DNA of 64,000 nt from Epithemia pelagica (Eukaryota; Bacillariophyta; Bacillariophyceae; Surirellales; Surirellaceae), in assembly GCA_946965045.2 (NCBI GenBank), contig OX337234.1:2604001-2668000 (forward strand). The letters are read 5' to 3'. A program made the position numbers and the translations under genes. This document shows positions 53,892-64,000 of this stretch, in pieces (positions within the stretch are counted from its first letter, which is position 1; the number at the start of each line of letters is the position of its first letter). The notes under the pieces are model-generated. The model saw nothing but the letters and a program-made list of their open reading frames with translations. It did no database searches and had not been told where the DNA came from.

Positions 53892-54131
53892 GCCCTCAGT
53901 TCTGCTAGGTCTAGCTAGCATACAGACTCCCGACGCCCCGCGATAATGTGTGTAACGTGTTTTCTAGGAGTAGGAGTACGTGGAGAAAGCACGCTAGGTA
54001 GACTACCAGAACACACAAATTCCAACCGAGAAATTTCGTCGTCGATATCTGATAGGAGTAGGAGTAGCCATGATATATGAAACACAGACGGAGCTACAAA
54101 GCACAGGGAAAGCTCAAGTGGAAGTGCGACG
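53892..54131. other. short intergenic segment left of CR gene 2
   Basis: Contains ctaggtctagctagcatac and gataggagtaggagtagcc repeats of short purine-rich words near 53961 and 54051. No gene seen; the promoter of the CR-type gene should lie here. Confidence 0.4.
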
Positions 54132-54162
54132 ATGGCAACTACTGCAGGGGCAGAAGAAAGGA

Positions 54163-54221
<59 letters not shown>

Positions 54222-55652
54222 CAATGGACCTTGGAACGGTTTCGTTTTAAGGCTCCCGAGGAAAAAGGACATTCGTTCGGCGCAGGGAACGGTTTCGGGC
54301 CTTTCGTTATCGAGAGGTTCCCACTCCGTCGCGAAATCTTGAACTCCGCTAATCCGGATCGTTCGTATCATATCAGCGGTTGCAAGGGGGCCGGAAAGAC
54401 TATCCTCTTGAAATTAATTGGACTGGACCTACTCGGAAAGGCAAAGTCGGTCTATTTTTTCAAAAATTCCAACGACATTGATCTTGTTCGATTCGATATT
54501 GAAAAAGTCATCGCTAGCAAGGAAGAGGCGTACTTCCTCATCGATGAGACGCAATCGAACGTGGGTTCGACCGTATTTACGCTTTTGCTGAAGAATGATG
54601 TCCATCACCGCGTCACAACAATCGGGGCGGGTGTTCCTGCCTTTCAATCCCTTTCTTCCGCTTTTACACGGGAAATCACGACGAATCGATTGTTCTTAAC
54701 GGAGTCTGAACTAGCCGCTGAGGGAGTGACGGCTTTCTTCGTTGGTGACACGTTCGACAACACAATTCGCTCTCAAGTCGAATTACTGCTTGTGAACATC
54801 CTCACCTTTGTTGGCGGGCACGTGTATCCTCTGATGCGACTTGCCGAGTTGCTTGTACAGCCTGTCAAACAGGGAACTCAAACGGCCAACCTTGCCATCA
54901 CACGCTTGAATTCAAAAAACTTTCGCAACATGGATGACTTTAAGGATCTTTCTTCGAGGATCACTCCATCTTTTGACGACGTCAACATCCGCACAATTTT
55001 TTACCCAAAGAAGCATAGTCTGAGTCCAGAGGTCCTCGAGCTGAAGAGGCGTGGATTTTGCGATGAAAATGGGAAGGTAGTGTCAATGTTGCTCCTCGAT
55101 CTCTACCTCAGTGAGACTGGAGCGGAAGGATCTGCTACGCCTCTTACAGCTCTTCAGGCTGGTGTGTCTGGTGTTCAAGATCTTCTGTGTTGGGGTGCGC
55201 CAAGGATGGATTGGTCTTCCTACAACGAACGCGGAGGGGCGGTCAAAGATGCGCTGACATTCGAACTGTTGCATGAATTAGCATGCGTTGAGCCACTTGG
55301 AGTGATGCTGTTCAACCCAAAGCTTGTCATGGCTAGAACGGCATCTCGCAGACCTGATATTTACTTTGACTCTACTGTTCATTGCTACGTGGAGTGCGTG
55401 CTGACCAAAGCAAACACTGCGACCGCACGAAAGGATGTGGAGACGCACATTTTGCGCTTTTATCCCGGAAGCAATCAAAAGGCACACTATGAAATCCAAG
55501 AGGCTGATTTTGCAATATTGCACTATCAAGATTGGGGAAATGCTCCTATGCAGTTGGAGGAGACAACTTGTGCACAGTGCTTCAACGAGAGAGTCTTTAC
55601 TTTCTTGATGACAACGAAACAACTCTATCTGGGAAACATGCTTATTTCTTGA
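54132..55652 (+). CDS. CR-type (Crinkler/RHS-like) protein: P-loop NTPase plus restriction-endonuclease-like domain
   Basis: 506 residues, ATG verified, single exon. An N-terminal Thr-Ala dipeptide run (residues ~12-28) comes from an (acggca)n hexanucleotide repeat. Walker A is ISGCKGAGKT (79-88) and Walker B AYFLIDETQ (131-139), followed by a helical STAND-like region. The C-terminal ~130 residues contain FELLHE (E380), SRRPDIYFD (D407) and YVECVLTK (E419, K424), spaced like a PD-(D/E)xK nuclease core although not an exact ExK. CR proteins couple such NTPases to nuclease domains; relatives are host-directed effectors in oomycetes and chytrids and retroelement-linked genes in trypanosomes. 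No signal peptide or LxLFLAK motif is present. Intact and probably functional; role unknown. Confidence 0.75.
54161..54221 (+). repeat. (acggca)n hexanucleotide microsatellite in coding sequence
   Basis: About ten tandem hexamers encoding alternating Thr and Ala at the start of the CR-type protein. Length changes keep the frame, so the tract can vary without breaking the gene. Confidence 0.9.
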
Positions 55653-56170
55653 TGGGGTGACAGACTAGTCAATAGTAGAGGAGGTCTAAGGGGGGCACGA
55701 ACTTGAAAAACCTTGGTATTGTTGCCGTTGCCGTGATCACGACGATACGGGTACCGATATCATCAATCATGGTCAATGGTATGCTCTTTCACATCAATGA
55801 TGTCCATAGCGTCAGTCGATGTACTGTACTCTATATTTGTTCTTTAGCACATCGTGGTAATAGATCGGCGATGCGCAATACAAAATCAAGTATTGATTGT
55901 CCAGATCAATCTCGTAGTGGATCAACAACGTCCTGACTCTCCTTCTTGGCCTGTCAGTTCTATTGCTCTTAGCTTAAGAATAGCCTATTTGCGAATCCAA
56001 CTATCCGTATCAACAAGTCGAAGTAGCTTACAATATGCATCGGCAATAATGCCTTGGTTGACGAGACCTCAGGTCTGATGTGTCTAATTCAAAGCAAAGA
56101 GCATACTGTGGTCGATTCAAGTTCTTCGACCTTGGAGGCAGAAGCTGGACTGCTCTAGCGTTCTCGACTC
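55653..56170. other. intergenic, contains copy 2 of the 83-bp repeat
   Basis: Between the convergent stops of the CR-type gene and the SET-fusion gene. Besides the repeat at 55987-56069 I see no gene. Confidence 0.6.
55987..56069 (+). repeat. 83-bp dispersed repeat, copy 2
   Basis: Matches 45550-45632 in the same orientation. The flanks outside the 83 bp do not match, so the unit is well delimited. Confidence 0.8.
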
Positions 56171-59100
56171 TTACTTTTCCTCTTCGTCGGGCAATTCTGA
56201 CTGCAACTGCCCGAACCAAATCGACTGCATGTCTCCGAAAGAGTTTACGACTCGACCATAGCCTCGTGGTTGAGAGTCGTGTTGAACCGTTCGCAGATTC
56301 GCAATCCCTTTCTCCACCACAGTCTTTATCTGTTGTCGTGGCATGGGAGAAGCATTTTCCATAAACACATTGACATCCACGTGAATACGACCGTCCCAAC
56401 TAGCGACAACAGCGCCGCCTTTAACAAAGGCCACCAAGAGACACCCATCTCCCAGGTGAGTAGTTCTCACCGATGAAGCGTCGATGGTTTGTTCCCTCGG
56501 CCCCAATGTCCGGAGAATGTCTTGGATGACTGTTTCGAGATCAGAACATGACATGGCCGGAAGCTCGGGGATAAGTGGTCTCTCGGTAGCCCGAAATAGG
56601 TCACTGCGATGAGCAGGGAAGACCGTACCGTCTGTGATCTCCAGTACCATATACATGTCGTTATCCTTCACCTCCACAACCATGGCTTGAGTGTATCGCG
56701 CTTCGTCTTCCTTCCGCAAAACATGCTCACCAAAATTGAGGGGCTCAACAGCAGTGTAGTCATCAATTATTCGTATGCGAGAACGGTTCATTATGAACCG
56801 CTCCCGATCAATATCCGCCCTAAGCTCGTAGTTTCCACTTCTCTTTTCTGCTATTACTCGACCAGGAGTCCAAATGCCAGATAACGTGGCGACACGGACA
56901 TTCATCATCACATGATCCCCCGTTTTTATTACGAGCGACGGAATGACTTCGAACTGATAGATGTTTTGTTGACCCAAAGGTCTCTGTCCCATCCACTGTT
57001 CCGTCGCCGATTCCAAGTTGTATTCCTCTTTCATGGTAACCTTTTCGGGAATAAAGCCTGGGAGATGATTCATTAATCCATCTTTTAATCGAACGACTTC
57101 ATAGTTGATCGATGAAGATTGTTGAATCTTAGCTAGACAGTCCAGTAGACGTGCATGGTAGTTCTTGTCCCCAAAATGAAGCAATTCAACTTCCAGCATT
57201 CCTTCCCCACTCTTAAAAAGAACATTCGAAAGGAAAACAGGATTGTATAGTAGCATTTCTATTCGGAATCGTTCCAAAAGTTCGTGTCTCCAAGATGCTT
57301 CCTCTTGCTCTTCAATTGGGACTAACACAAGGAAACTTTCAGAGAGCAGCTGCCCACGCGTTAAGGTGTTGTTGAAGACCTTATGAACAAGTTGACCCAT
57401 TGCCAATGGAGCTTTGGGATCAACCACAATTCCACCTATCTTTCCCGTCACTGTTGCAGCTTGAAGACTCTGTCGAACTTGTTGTTCACAGGCCACCATC
57501 TCCAGATTTTCCGATGCTCCCAGGTCACCCCCTTGTGGTAAAATGGGACATGCACGAATGGGAAATACTTTAGTGTTTGAGTCGTTTGGCTCTGAAAACG
57601 TGTCAAGGCTTTTACAGAGTACCGACTCGTCAGGGCAGATAACTGCCACATTCGCGGCAGATTCATGCGACAAAGAAGACGTCATCTCCCGCAGAACAGC
57701 ATCATACTTTTGTCTCGACAACAATCCCGATGAAGCTGGCTCCTCAACTGTCAGATCATCTTGTCGGAGACTTGACCCTCCTTGTTTGTGTTTGTTCAAT
57801 GACAGTCCAAACATTCCACCAGTGGTTATTTGAAACGACGAGGTGGATCTCTCCAAATCCCCACCAACAGCCGCAACAAGTTGGGCGGCTACGCTTTGAT
57901 GTTTGTCAATATTGTTCCAAAGCTGCAGGTCAAAAGCACAGTAGTTGTGTTCAGGCCATATTCTCGCAACCACATACCCCTCCTGAAGAACATGAACAAA
58001 AGACTGGAAGCTCTCTGACTTTGAAGTTTCGGTAGAGAGTTCGGTCAGACCACTGTCACGAATTGCAATGCTAATGGCGTTCATGAACGTGGAGGAATCC
58101 TTTGCCGATGAGTCAATATCTTCTGCCTCAATCACAACGAGAACACCGTAGCGACCCTTGTCCCCGGATGTTTCTTCAGAATTTTCTTCCTGCGCGGTAG
58201 GCGGTGATTTCGGAACGCGACGTTTGTTCTTGCTCATTCCACTCCAAATGGAAGTATGGTTCGACTCATCGACATTGAAGTAGATTGTATCAATCTTGTG
58301 ATCTATTCTCTCCTTTTTCGTAAAGTCAATGCCGTTGCTTCCCATGGTGAATGATTGCTGGCAAATATAAGGAACGCCCGTGACCGCATATTCCAGGGTA
58401 TGTTCTGCAAAGTCAACGACTGTGTGGCTCACAAAGTCTTCTTGGCGGACAAGAATCCCATCCGGTTTCAACAGCTTCATCATGTAGTCGGCTAGTAAGA
58501 CACCCTCCACCCGAAGCGTGTCGAAAATGGTCGCCAAGAGATCAATGAACACCAAATCAAAGGTCCCGAAGTACTCTTCCGGAAGTAATGCTAGACTTTT
58601 GGACGCATCCCCGAACCACCATTTGACCCTACGGTCGTCAAAGTACGGCTGTACGCCGTACATTCGGAAAGAACTACGAACGACCGTTTGATCCAACTCC
58701 AACCCTGAAACAAATAGAAACTCGCGTAAGACAGGTAATACAGTGGCAGTTCGATCATAAAGCCAACATAATATACGTACCGACAACCAACTCCAAGGAA
58801 GGGTATTTGAGAATTTCATGGAGAATGATCAAGTCCCCACCACCGACAAAAAGAACCCGTTTGACCTCATCCAAGAAACTGGATGGATAATGCATAATGG
58901 GTTCATGGACCTGAGGTCGGATGGAGGTACACGAATGCAAAATGTCATCCAGCAACAAACAGGTATCTAGTTTCTGGCTGTTTGGGTTGACAATCTGGGC
59001 CCATTCAATCGCTTGATAATGGGACCTAGTGGAATCAAAAATATCGCTGCCTGATACAGGATTAGAACACGAAAAATGGACCCCCGTATTGTAGTCAAGA

Positions 59101-60478
59101 GTATCTGGCCGAAATCCAAGGTCATCGTAACGATCAGCTTCAATCTGACAGGTACCCTCTGACGAGAAAAGCAAAGATGAAGGTGAGTAACCCGACTTCG
59201 AACCAGCAAGGAACAAATTGGGACCGACTCACCGCTTTGTTCTGCTTCTGTTTGATCCTCAGACGCTGGTGCCCCACAGGTTAGGGAAAGTTCATCCTCA
59301 TATGGATCGCCATGTGCCCAAATAATTGCCTGTTCCAAATCAGTGATCAAGGCTTCCTGAAAGGCTTGGGTCCTTTCCCTTTCACTTTGATCTGGTACAT
59401 CGGCATCTGTGACATGAAACGTTTTCAACCGCTTGACTTGCGAATGGAACCAATTTACCTGATAACGGTTTGGTTCTCCTGCCATCCAAGTGACATGATA
59501 CTTTTCGTCACTCGTTTTGTCAATCTCAAAAAAGAGAGCAGCAACGTCGTACTTTGATCCATAGATATGTCCCTCATAACCAGTTTGAAATACCCATCGA
59601 CGAGGATAGGGTTGAACCTTTCCAAACAGGTTAAAGTAGGAGGCAGCGGAATCGTAGGATGTGTACAAGGATTCTCCTCGTGGAATTTTTCGAGTAGCTA
59701 CGACACCCACTGATTCGCTGTCAACCGTGTTGGATAACTCGCCTGATTCATCCACCATAATATTGGCTCGTTCCGGATTGCGTTCTACGAGATCATAGAT
59801 GGGAATCAGAAGCTTATTCCATCCTCGATTCGCAATCGTAGTCAACGCTTGAGGCAATAGGTGTGAAGCCTCTTCCCCTTCCAAAATCTCCGACAAGGTT
59901 TCATCACGACATTGTATCAATGCCGTTCCAAGGTCACCAAAAGGTGTTGGTTCCAGCTCTGGCCCTACCAGGCTACGAACCCATCTCTTGCCTTCCGTCG
60001 ACCAGTCTATTGTGACAGGCTCTGCATCTCCAATCATGTGAGAATAGTCCAGCAAAAATTGGGTATAGGGATAAAACGACGATTCTTCCTCCAGAATATG
60101 TTCCATAGCAACATGCCACGCCGTGTCACAAACGTTCAAAAATTCGATCGAACCGTGGCCTAGAAATACCGTATCAGCGGGAACGGTGAGTAAGACTTGA
60201 CCGGGTGCAATATCCTCCAAGGCAATGAGTCCATCGTCACCAAATCCAATGTTGCGATTTATATATCCACCTTCTCGTTTCAGCCATTCAAACAAGTACT
60301 CCGGCTTAAAGACGATGCGTTCCTCGTCCGATCCTTCTTCCTCGACCTCCGCAGATTCGTTATCAATTTCCTCCGTTTCTTTCGGAGTTTCTTGCGCATG
60401 GGCCGAAGGGACCGACGAGGCAATCAACAAGGACGTGAGTACCAAACCAAACGACCATGGCTCGATAACCTTCCACAT
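56171..60478 (-). CDS. SET / spermidine-synthase-like / AdoMet-decarboxylase-like / Tudor-like fusion protein, three exons
   Basis: Exons 60478-59233, 59158-58781 and 58704-56171 join in phase, giving about 1385 residues. Order: a signal peptide (MWKVIEPWSFGLVLTSLLIA); a SET domain of the SETD3/RKM kind (GLIALEDIAPGQVLLTVP ... NRGWNKLLIPIYDLVERNP ... GVVATRKIPRGESLYTSYD); an aminopropyltransferase-like Rossmann domain across exons 2-3 (SHYQAIEWAQI ... VKRVLFVGGGDLIILHEILK ... GLELDQTVVR ... FDLVFIDLLATI), lacking the usual D-x-x-DP; an AdoMet-decarboxylase-like segment (~726-823: YGVLVVIEAEDI ... GYVVARIWPEHNYCAFDL ... LVAAVGG); and two Tudor-like stretches (~1150-1250: GIWTPGRVIAEKRSGNYELR). 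The module calls come from pattern recognition. Combined function is unknown, perhaps an endomembrane or plastid-associated methyltransferase or polyamine-related enzyme. Confidence 0.7.
58705..58780 (-). other. intron 2 of the SET-fusion gene
   Basis: 76 bp, GTACGT...TTTCAG. Its removal restores VVG|LELDQ, the nucleotide-binding strand and acidic loop of the spermidine-synthase fold. Confidence 0.85.
59159..59232 (-). other. intron 1 of the SET-fusion gene
   Basis: 74 bp, GTGAGT...CGTCAG. It joins ...AEQS to EGTCQIEADRY in phase and fuses the SET part to the synthase-like part. Confidence 0.8.
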
Positions 60479-60752
60479 TCTCTCTCGTTTCTCCCTCGCT
60501 TTCCTTGATGTGAATATTCTGTGACAAAATTGAGGTGGCTTATGATGAGGCCAATCCTTTAGCTCAACAAAACCAATCCGTGCGGGATTTGGTTTTGGAA
60601 ATTGTGCCTAACGCCGTCCTTACGCATTCGCAAAACAAATCCAAAAGACCGCGCCTTTTCGAATCCTGTCCCCCATCCTCCCCCACCCTTCACTTAGAAA
60701 AATTGAATACTAAAACTTTTGGGTACTAAGGAAGCGCAAGGATACCGTTGAA

Positions 60753-60812
60753 GTCGAACGCCCGTCCATCATGTGTCACGCCCGCCCACCATGTCGAACG
60801 CCCGCCTGACAT
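60753..60812. repeat. 3 x 20-bp tandem repeat
   Basis: Units gtcgaacgcccgtccatcat, gtgtcacgcccgcccaccat and gtcgaacgcccgcctgacat. They are upstream of the SET-fusion start by about 275 bp, so could be promoter elements. Confidence 0.8.
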
Positions 60813-60873
60813 ATTCGAAACTGTAGGCAGCCTCTACACTAGCATAAGTAAAACACTATCCCTAATGAATTTC

Positions 60874-60897
60874 CTGGATTTGTTCGAACAAATCCAG
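60874..60897. promoter_or_regulatory. perfect 24-bp palindrome
   Basis: Half-site ctggatttgttc followed by its exact reverse complement with no spacer; a degenerate partial copy (ggattggttggaacaaatcc) follows at 60902-60922. The core ATTTGTTCGAACAAAT resembles the ATTTGTTCGGACAAAT in the right end of the Ginger-like transposon. Confidence 0.7.
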
Positions 60898-61548
60898 AGT
60901 TCTGGATTGGTTGGAACAAATCCGGAAATGCTCTTTTACCCGGATATATGACGTCAACGTGACGCAAAATGCTGACGTGCACGAAATTTTGATTTGGTTT
61001 TGCGAGCTAAAGGATTGGCCTGAAGACTCCGTTCCGCTTTCCACCACACAACAACAACAACAACAACGACGACGCAACTACACTCCTCTAAGAGTCATGT
61101 GGTCGACATTCACTGTGTTCGTGTGATGAGCAACCAAAGCGTGCCCCAAACGAATGACATTCCTAACAAAAAAAACTGTGATCCTCAAACAAGACTCGTC
61201 ACTCGTGGCGACTGGGAAGCTATATCGTGGTTAACGTCTGTACGTCGATAACCCGAGTCAGACCCATTCCCATTCCCGTTTGCGATATGCGACTGAGAAA
61301 TCGCACGGGACTCGCCCGATGAGTTCTTGCACAAAAACTCGAAATGGGTGCCATTTCCTGCAAAATGAACGACGAGCAGGTTGTCCTTAATGGCAATGTT
61401 AAAAGCAGCAAGGAACAGGCAAACAAAAACCAAAATCGGACTGCCGCAACAGGATTAACCGGCACAACTCGGTAACACAGTGAGCACTCTACTTCCATCG
61501 AGCTCGCCCCATCAGTTCAATTCTTACTGTTCATACAAACTACTTGAG

Positions 61549-62316
61549 ATGATGGCCCAGACCCAGCTGCAGTTTAGCGACAAAGTGACGTTGGACTTGA
61601 CGAACAACTTCCTGCGGGGAGACGAGCACCGTTTTCTTCCCACCGTCGGCGAGACTTTGAGCCTTTCCTTCCTGCGTGAGGCGTTGCGTCCAAAGGACAC
61701 CAGTGGCAATTTCGTCGAAGTCCACGCAGCAGGCTGAGCTCTCACTTTCCCAGTCGGACTGTAGATCAACGAATGACCACGTGGATTCACTGCGTTCCAT
61801 GTTCAGGGTGCCTGGCAGATCAACTGACAGTGTCAGCTTACATGTCGACTCAAGTTACATGCTCAGGAAACTCAGGACAAAAATAAGCGGTGAGGAGCTA
61901 TTCCACAGCTACAAGAAGGCCGAACGAGAAAAGAACAAGGGTGCCCAAGCAAGCTACTTTGAAGAAATTCTTCACTGGTCTTCTGCCAAGATGGTATGTC
62001 CCCGTCGATACTCGGATCCGTGCATGCGGAGGGCTCTGGTACGGAAGGTGTACGGGAGCTATCACAGAAGAATCAGTATTGGATTCCTTCAGTTTCAAAT
62101 TTTGTCAACATCGATTCGGCTGTTGTTGGCAGTGATGATAAGGTGTGGTGCTATCAGTTCACCGTTTCGAGAACCCATACCTTCAAAAAACGAAGAATGA
62201 GGAGTTGCTTTCTCAATCATATTTCGGTCCTGGACAAAACTCAAAAAGTTGTGATTGTGTTTGTTTACCCATTGGGGACAGAGTTTCGGGTACCTGACAC
62301 AGATGGCGAGGTATAG
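61549..62316 (+). pseudogene. third CR-type locus, nuclease-domain remnant in three frames
   Basis: Three overlapping frames read in succession: MMAQTQLQFSDKVTLDLTNN... (61549-61737), then a helical stretch with ISGEELFHSYKKAEREKNK (to ~61993), then QYWIPSVSNFVNIDSAV...VWCYQFTVSRTHTF (to 62316). The last carries the P-x3-NF-x2-ID...QxT...H signature seen in CR restriction-endonuclease-like domains, close to FDAI...VQVTAGQKH in the gene at 22411. The second frame change could be a 65-bp GT-AG intron (GTATGT at 61994 to 62058); the first has no convincing splice pair. No P-loop is visible upstream. Either a decayed fragment or a multi-exon gene whose first exons I cannot place. Confidence 0.55.
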
Positions 62317-62961
62317 AGACTGATGTTTTTGCCATTGACTGCAAGACACTTGAAACTGTATACGCTTCCGTCCAGACCTTGACGAATAGAGTAGCGGTGA
62401 ACTAAGGGTAATTTTGAAAATCCAAACAAACAAACAAACAAACAAACAAACAAATAAACGAAGAACCAGGAGACAGATCAATCGAAGCACAATATGACGA
62501 GGCCACTATCGACAGTGGCATTTCTTGGAGTTTCTGAATCTGTGTAGCTAGTACCGATGTCCTGTTCAACTGGAGCGGTACCTGGATTGAGTCGACTTGG
62601 TTGATACTGCAATCTAGGCGTCAACGCTCAACTCGAACTTATCCACTCTGAACCAGCACTTGCGTTGTCTATGTTATATTTAGGAACAAACAAGAAAGTG
62701 AAAAGCAAACTCATCTCTGAATACTACTGTGAAAGAGGGTACAAATGGATTATCATTCCCATAATGACAGTTCAAGAAATGAAGGCCTGGGATGGTTGTA
62801 TTGTAGTCCTTATCAGCCCCCGTAGGTAGCTATTCATTAGCCTGTAGACTCCGTCGGCGCCTTGTCCTTTCTGGATCGGCGAATCTTATCTACCCCGATC
62901 CATGTGTCCAAGGTTGTACGAAACAAATCCCATTTGAGAACTTTTTCTAACGTCTAACCGT
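62317..62961. other. intergenic with an (aaac)n microsatellite
   Basis: Contains about eight tandem aaac units near 62423-62455. It lies between the CR remnant and the convergent bestrophin-like gene. No gene seen. Confidence 0.6.
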
Positions 62962-64000
62962 CTACGACGGTGAGGATGAGTTTTCCGTTCTTGCCGTCAG
63001 GCGCTTTTTCAGTGCATGAGCCCAGGCCTTCCCATCTTGCTGGTACACGCACATGTAACAATCTTCAATGCACAAATGTGCCAACCCAAGAACGTCAAAG
63101 TCGGAGGGATCCGATCCAAAATTGTCGGTAAGCTCGATACTCACATATTCGATTCCCATAAAACCAAAGGTGATCATGGCGATCACCATCATGGCAAACA
63201 AGGGGAAATGTGCTCCTTGAGCCTTGTCCGTGTCGTAATTTTCATGAGCAATGGCCAAGGGAAGAGTAAACAGCCATGCATACAAAAAGACTTCGTTCAT
63301 TTGTACCAATGGAAATGGAATGGGTGTAATGACCAGTTTGAACAAACCGGAAATGGATTCCAACATATCCGATAGCAGTTGCAAAAAGCGCAGTTCGCTA
63401 ATCAGGTCTACTGGCTTGTGAAACCAGGACCCGTCCCGGTGCTTCATGAGATCTGCTCGCACGTTGAAGGCCAACACATAGGGTGCTCGACACATTTCTT
63501 CCATTTCTTTACGTTCGTCGTCCTGGACATGAGCCAAACGAGCCTTGAACAAACCAGCGCTACTGCCATTACTTGTTATCTCAAAAAGGTCGTCATCATA
63601 CTCGTTACCATCCTGCATGCGTCGCATGGACCGATGGGAACGGACATGGTCTTGTTTGACAACATCATGGAACGAGCAAATGGTACTTTCTTCTTCAAAT
63701 TCCAAGGCAACTTCAGGCAATCGCCATGGATGTTGGGAGGGATTGGATCGAAATTGAAGGACCGCCACGGCCACACGCAAGACAATCAAGGCTCCAAAGG
63801 CCACATCTTGTCGCCATTGTTTGGCTCGTCGGCTGGTTTCTTGCGCTGTCACGAGACAGGCCGTGGCGACCAAATCACGACAGGATCTCAAGAGTTTGTG
63901 CAAGTGCATGGAATTTTCCATGTACCGACGCAAGGTAATGGATAACCGAGAGACGAGGAGAAATGCCATCAAGGTGGAGGCATATTTATGACCCGAAGGA
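62962..64000 (-). CDS. bestrophin-like (UPF0187) anion channel, N-terminus beyond window
   Basis: The frame is open from 63972 (TTG) to the window edge, so the gene is 5'-partial; at least 345 codons are visible. Early sequence TLMAFLLVSRLSITLRRYMEN corresponds to the first membrane region of bestrophins. An insert follows (HRSMRRMQDGNEYDDDLFE). The C-terminal channel half holds ISGLFKLVITPIPFPLVQMN, FLYAWLFTLPLAIA, and the stretch MVIAMITFGFMGIEYVSIEL + TDNFGSDPSDFDVLGLAHLC, matching the family's IPxPxxQ and E-(N/D)-FG-x-D-x-x-D landmarks. In diatoms and green algae, bestrophins pass Cl-/HCO3- across thylakoid or other membranes. No targeting signal can be assessed here. Identification is good; ion and location are by homology. 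Confidence 0.8.
   Translation of the reverse strand, partial: PSGHKYASTLMAFLLVSRLSITLRRYMENSMHLHKLLRSCRDLVATACLVTAQETSRRAKQWRQDVAFGALIVLRVAVAVLQFRSNPSQHPWRLPEVALEFEEESTICSFHDVVKQDHVRSHRSMRRMQDGNEYDDDLFEITSNGSSAGLFKARLAHVQDDERKEMEEMCRAPYVLAFNVRADLMKHRDGSWFHKPVDLISELRFLQLLSDMLESISGLFKLVITPIPFPLVQMNEVFLYAWLFTLPLAIAHENYDTDKAQGAHFPLFAMMVIAMITFGFMGIEYVSIELTDNFGSDPSDFDVLGLAHLCIEDCYMCVYQQDGKAWAHALKKRLTARTENSSSPS

Larger units (their letters stand above)
60479..61548. other. intergenic region with small repeats and a palindrome
   Basis: Upstream of the SET-fusion gene. Holds three 20-bp tandem units (60753-60812), a perfect 24-bp palindrome (60874-60897) and a (caa)n tract near 61048-61063. Short minus-strand open frames around 61185-61498 are hydrophobic at the start but unsupported. 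Confidence 0.5.

Noticed and set aside
60225-60524. Plus-strand frames opposite the start of the SET-fusion gene
   Set aside because: Antisense shadows of an exon with a clear signal peptide and SET motifs.
61185-61498. Minus-strand frames with a hydrophobic start resembling a signal peptide
   Set aside because: Two overlapping frames are equally plausible, neither has a recognisable mature domain and the region is repeat-rich.
1-64000. CRISPR arrays, rRNA genes and bacterial-style operons
   Set aside because: No spacer-repeat pattern, rRNA-like sequence or Shine-Dalgarno-linked gene runs; introns and element types are eukaryotic. tRNA genes were not recognised by eye, but a covariance search was not possible.

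Overview
The window looks like nuclear DNA of a photosynthetic stramenopile, most likely a pennate diatom. Host genes are compact with short GT-AG introns (about 74-119 bp). Several encode N-terminal signal peptides, and one is a Derlin-like protein of the kind used in the periplastid compartment. DIRS retroelements, RLE-type LINEs, Ginger-like transposons and Crinkler/RHS-type (CR) proteins are also typical of such genomes. The species cannot be fixed from the sequence alone.

Layout. 1-5.1 kb is gene-poor: three ~275-bp tandem repeats, one unrecognised and apparently frameshifted gene (1804-2830) bracketed by 42-bp direct repeats, and a ~1.4-kb element with ~90-bp terminal inverted repeats (TIRs). 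5.1-12.1 kb is a decayed, A/C-rich non-LTR retrotransposon with CCHH fingers, reverse transcriptase (RT) and restriction-like endonuclease (RLE). It is followed by a 10-kb DIRS element (copy A, 12135-22109, broken). Next comes a CR-type gene (22411-24180), then a host-gene block: NSA1/WDR74-like, alpha/beta hydrolase-like, DUF3598-like, a plastid-type S1-domain protein, a Derlin-like protein and a methyltransferase. A second DIRS copy (B, 34394-44443) has every open reading frame intact. It is joined head-to-tail to a 330-bp deletion derivative (C, 44444-44773) and sits between two divergently oriented methyltransferase genes.

45.5-53.9 kb holds a 612-bp MITE and a ~7.2-kb Ginger-like DNA transposon. 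Its spliced transposase combines an H2C2 finger, DDE integrase, 32 heptad repeats, a Ulp1-like protease and a CXC domain. A convergent second gene encodes a 600-aa protein with an HxD...H motif like 2-oxoglutarate dioxygenases. 54-64 kb holds a second CR-type gene (P-loop NTPase plus nuclease-like C-terminus), a three-exon gene fusing SET, spermidine-synthase-like, AdoMet-decarboxylase-like and Tudor-like modules, a decayed third CR locus, and a bestrophin-like gene running off the right edge.

The most unusual items are: (1) two antisense ORFs carried by both DIRS copies, with ORF-to-ORF start/stop overlap; (2) a DIRS recombinase frame without any AUG before its catalytic domain; (3) the Ginger transposon's accessory dioxygenase-like gene and Ulp1/CXC domains; (4) the SET-SpeE-SpeD-Tudor fusion; (5) three CR loci interleaved with mobile elements. 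Start codons were checked against the DNA, and GTG/TTG-initiated open frames were moved to the first ATG where one exists.
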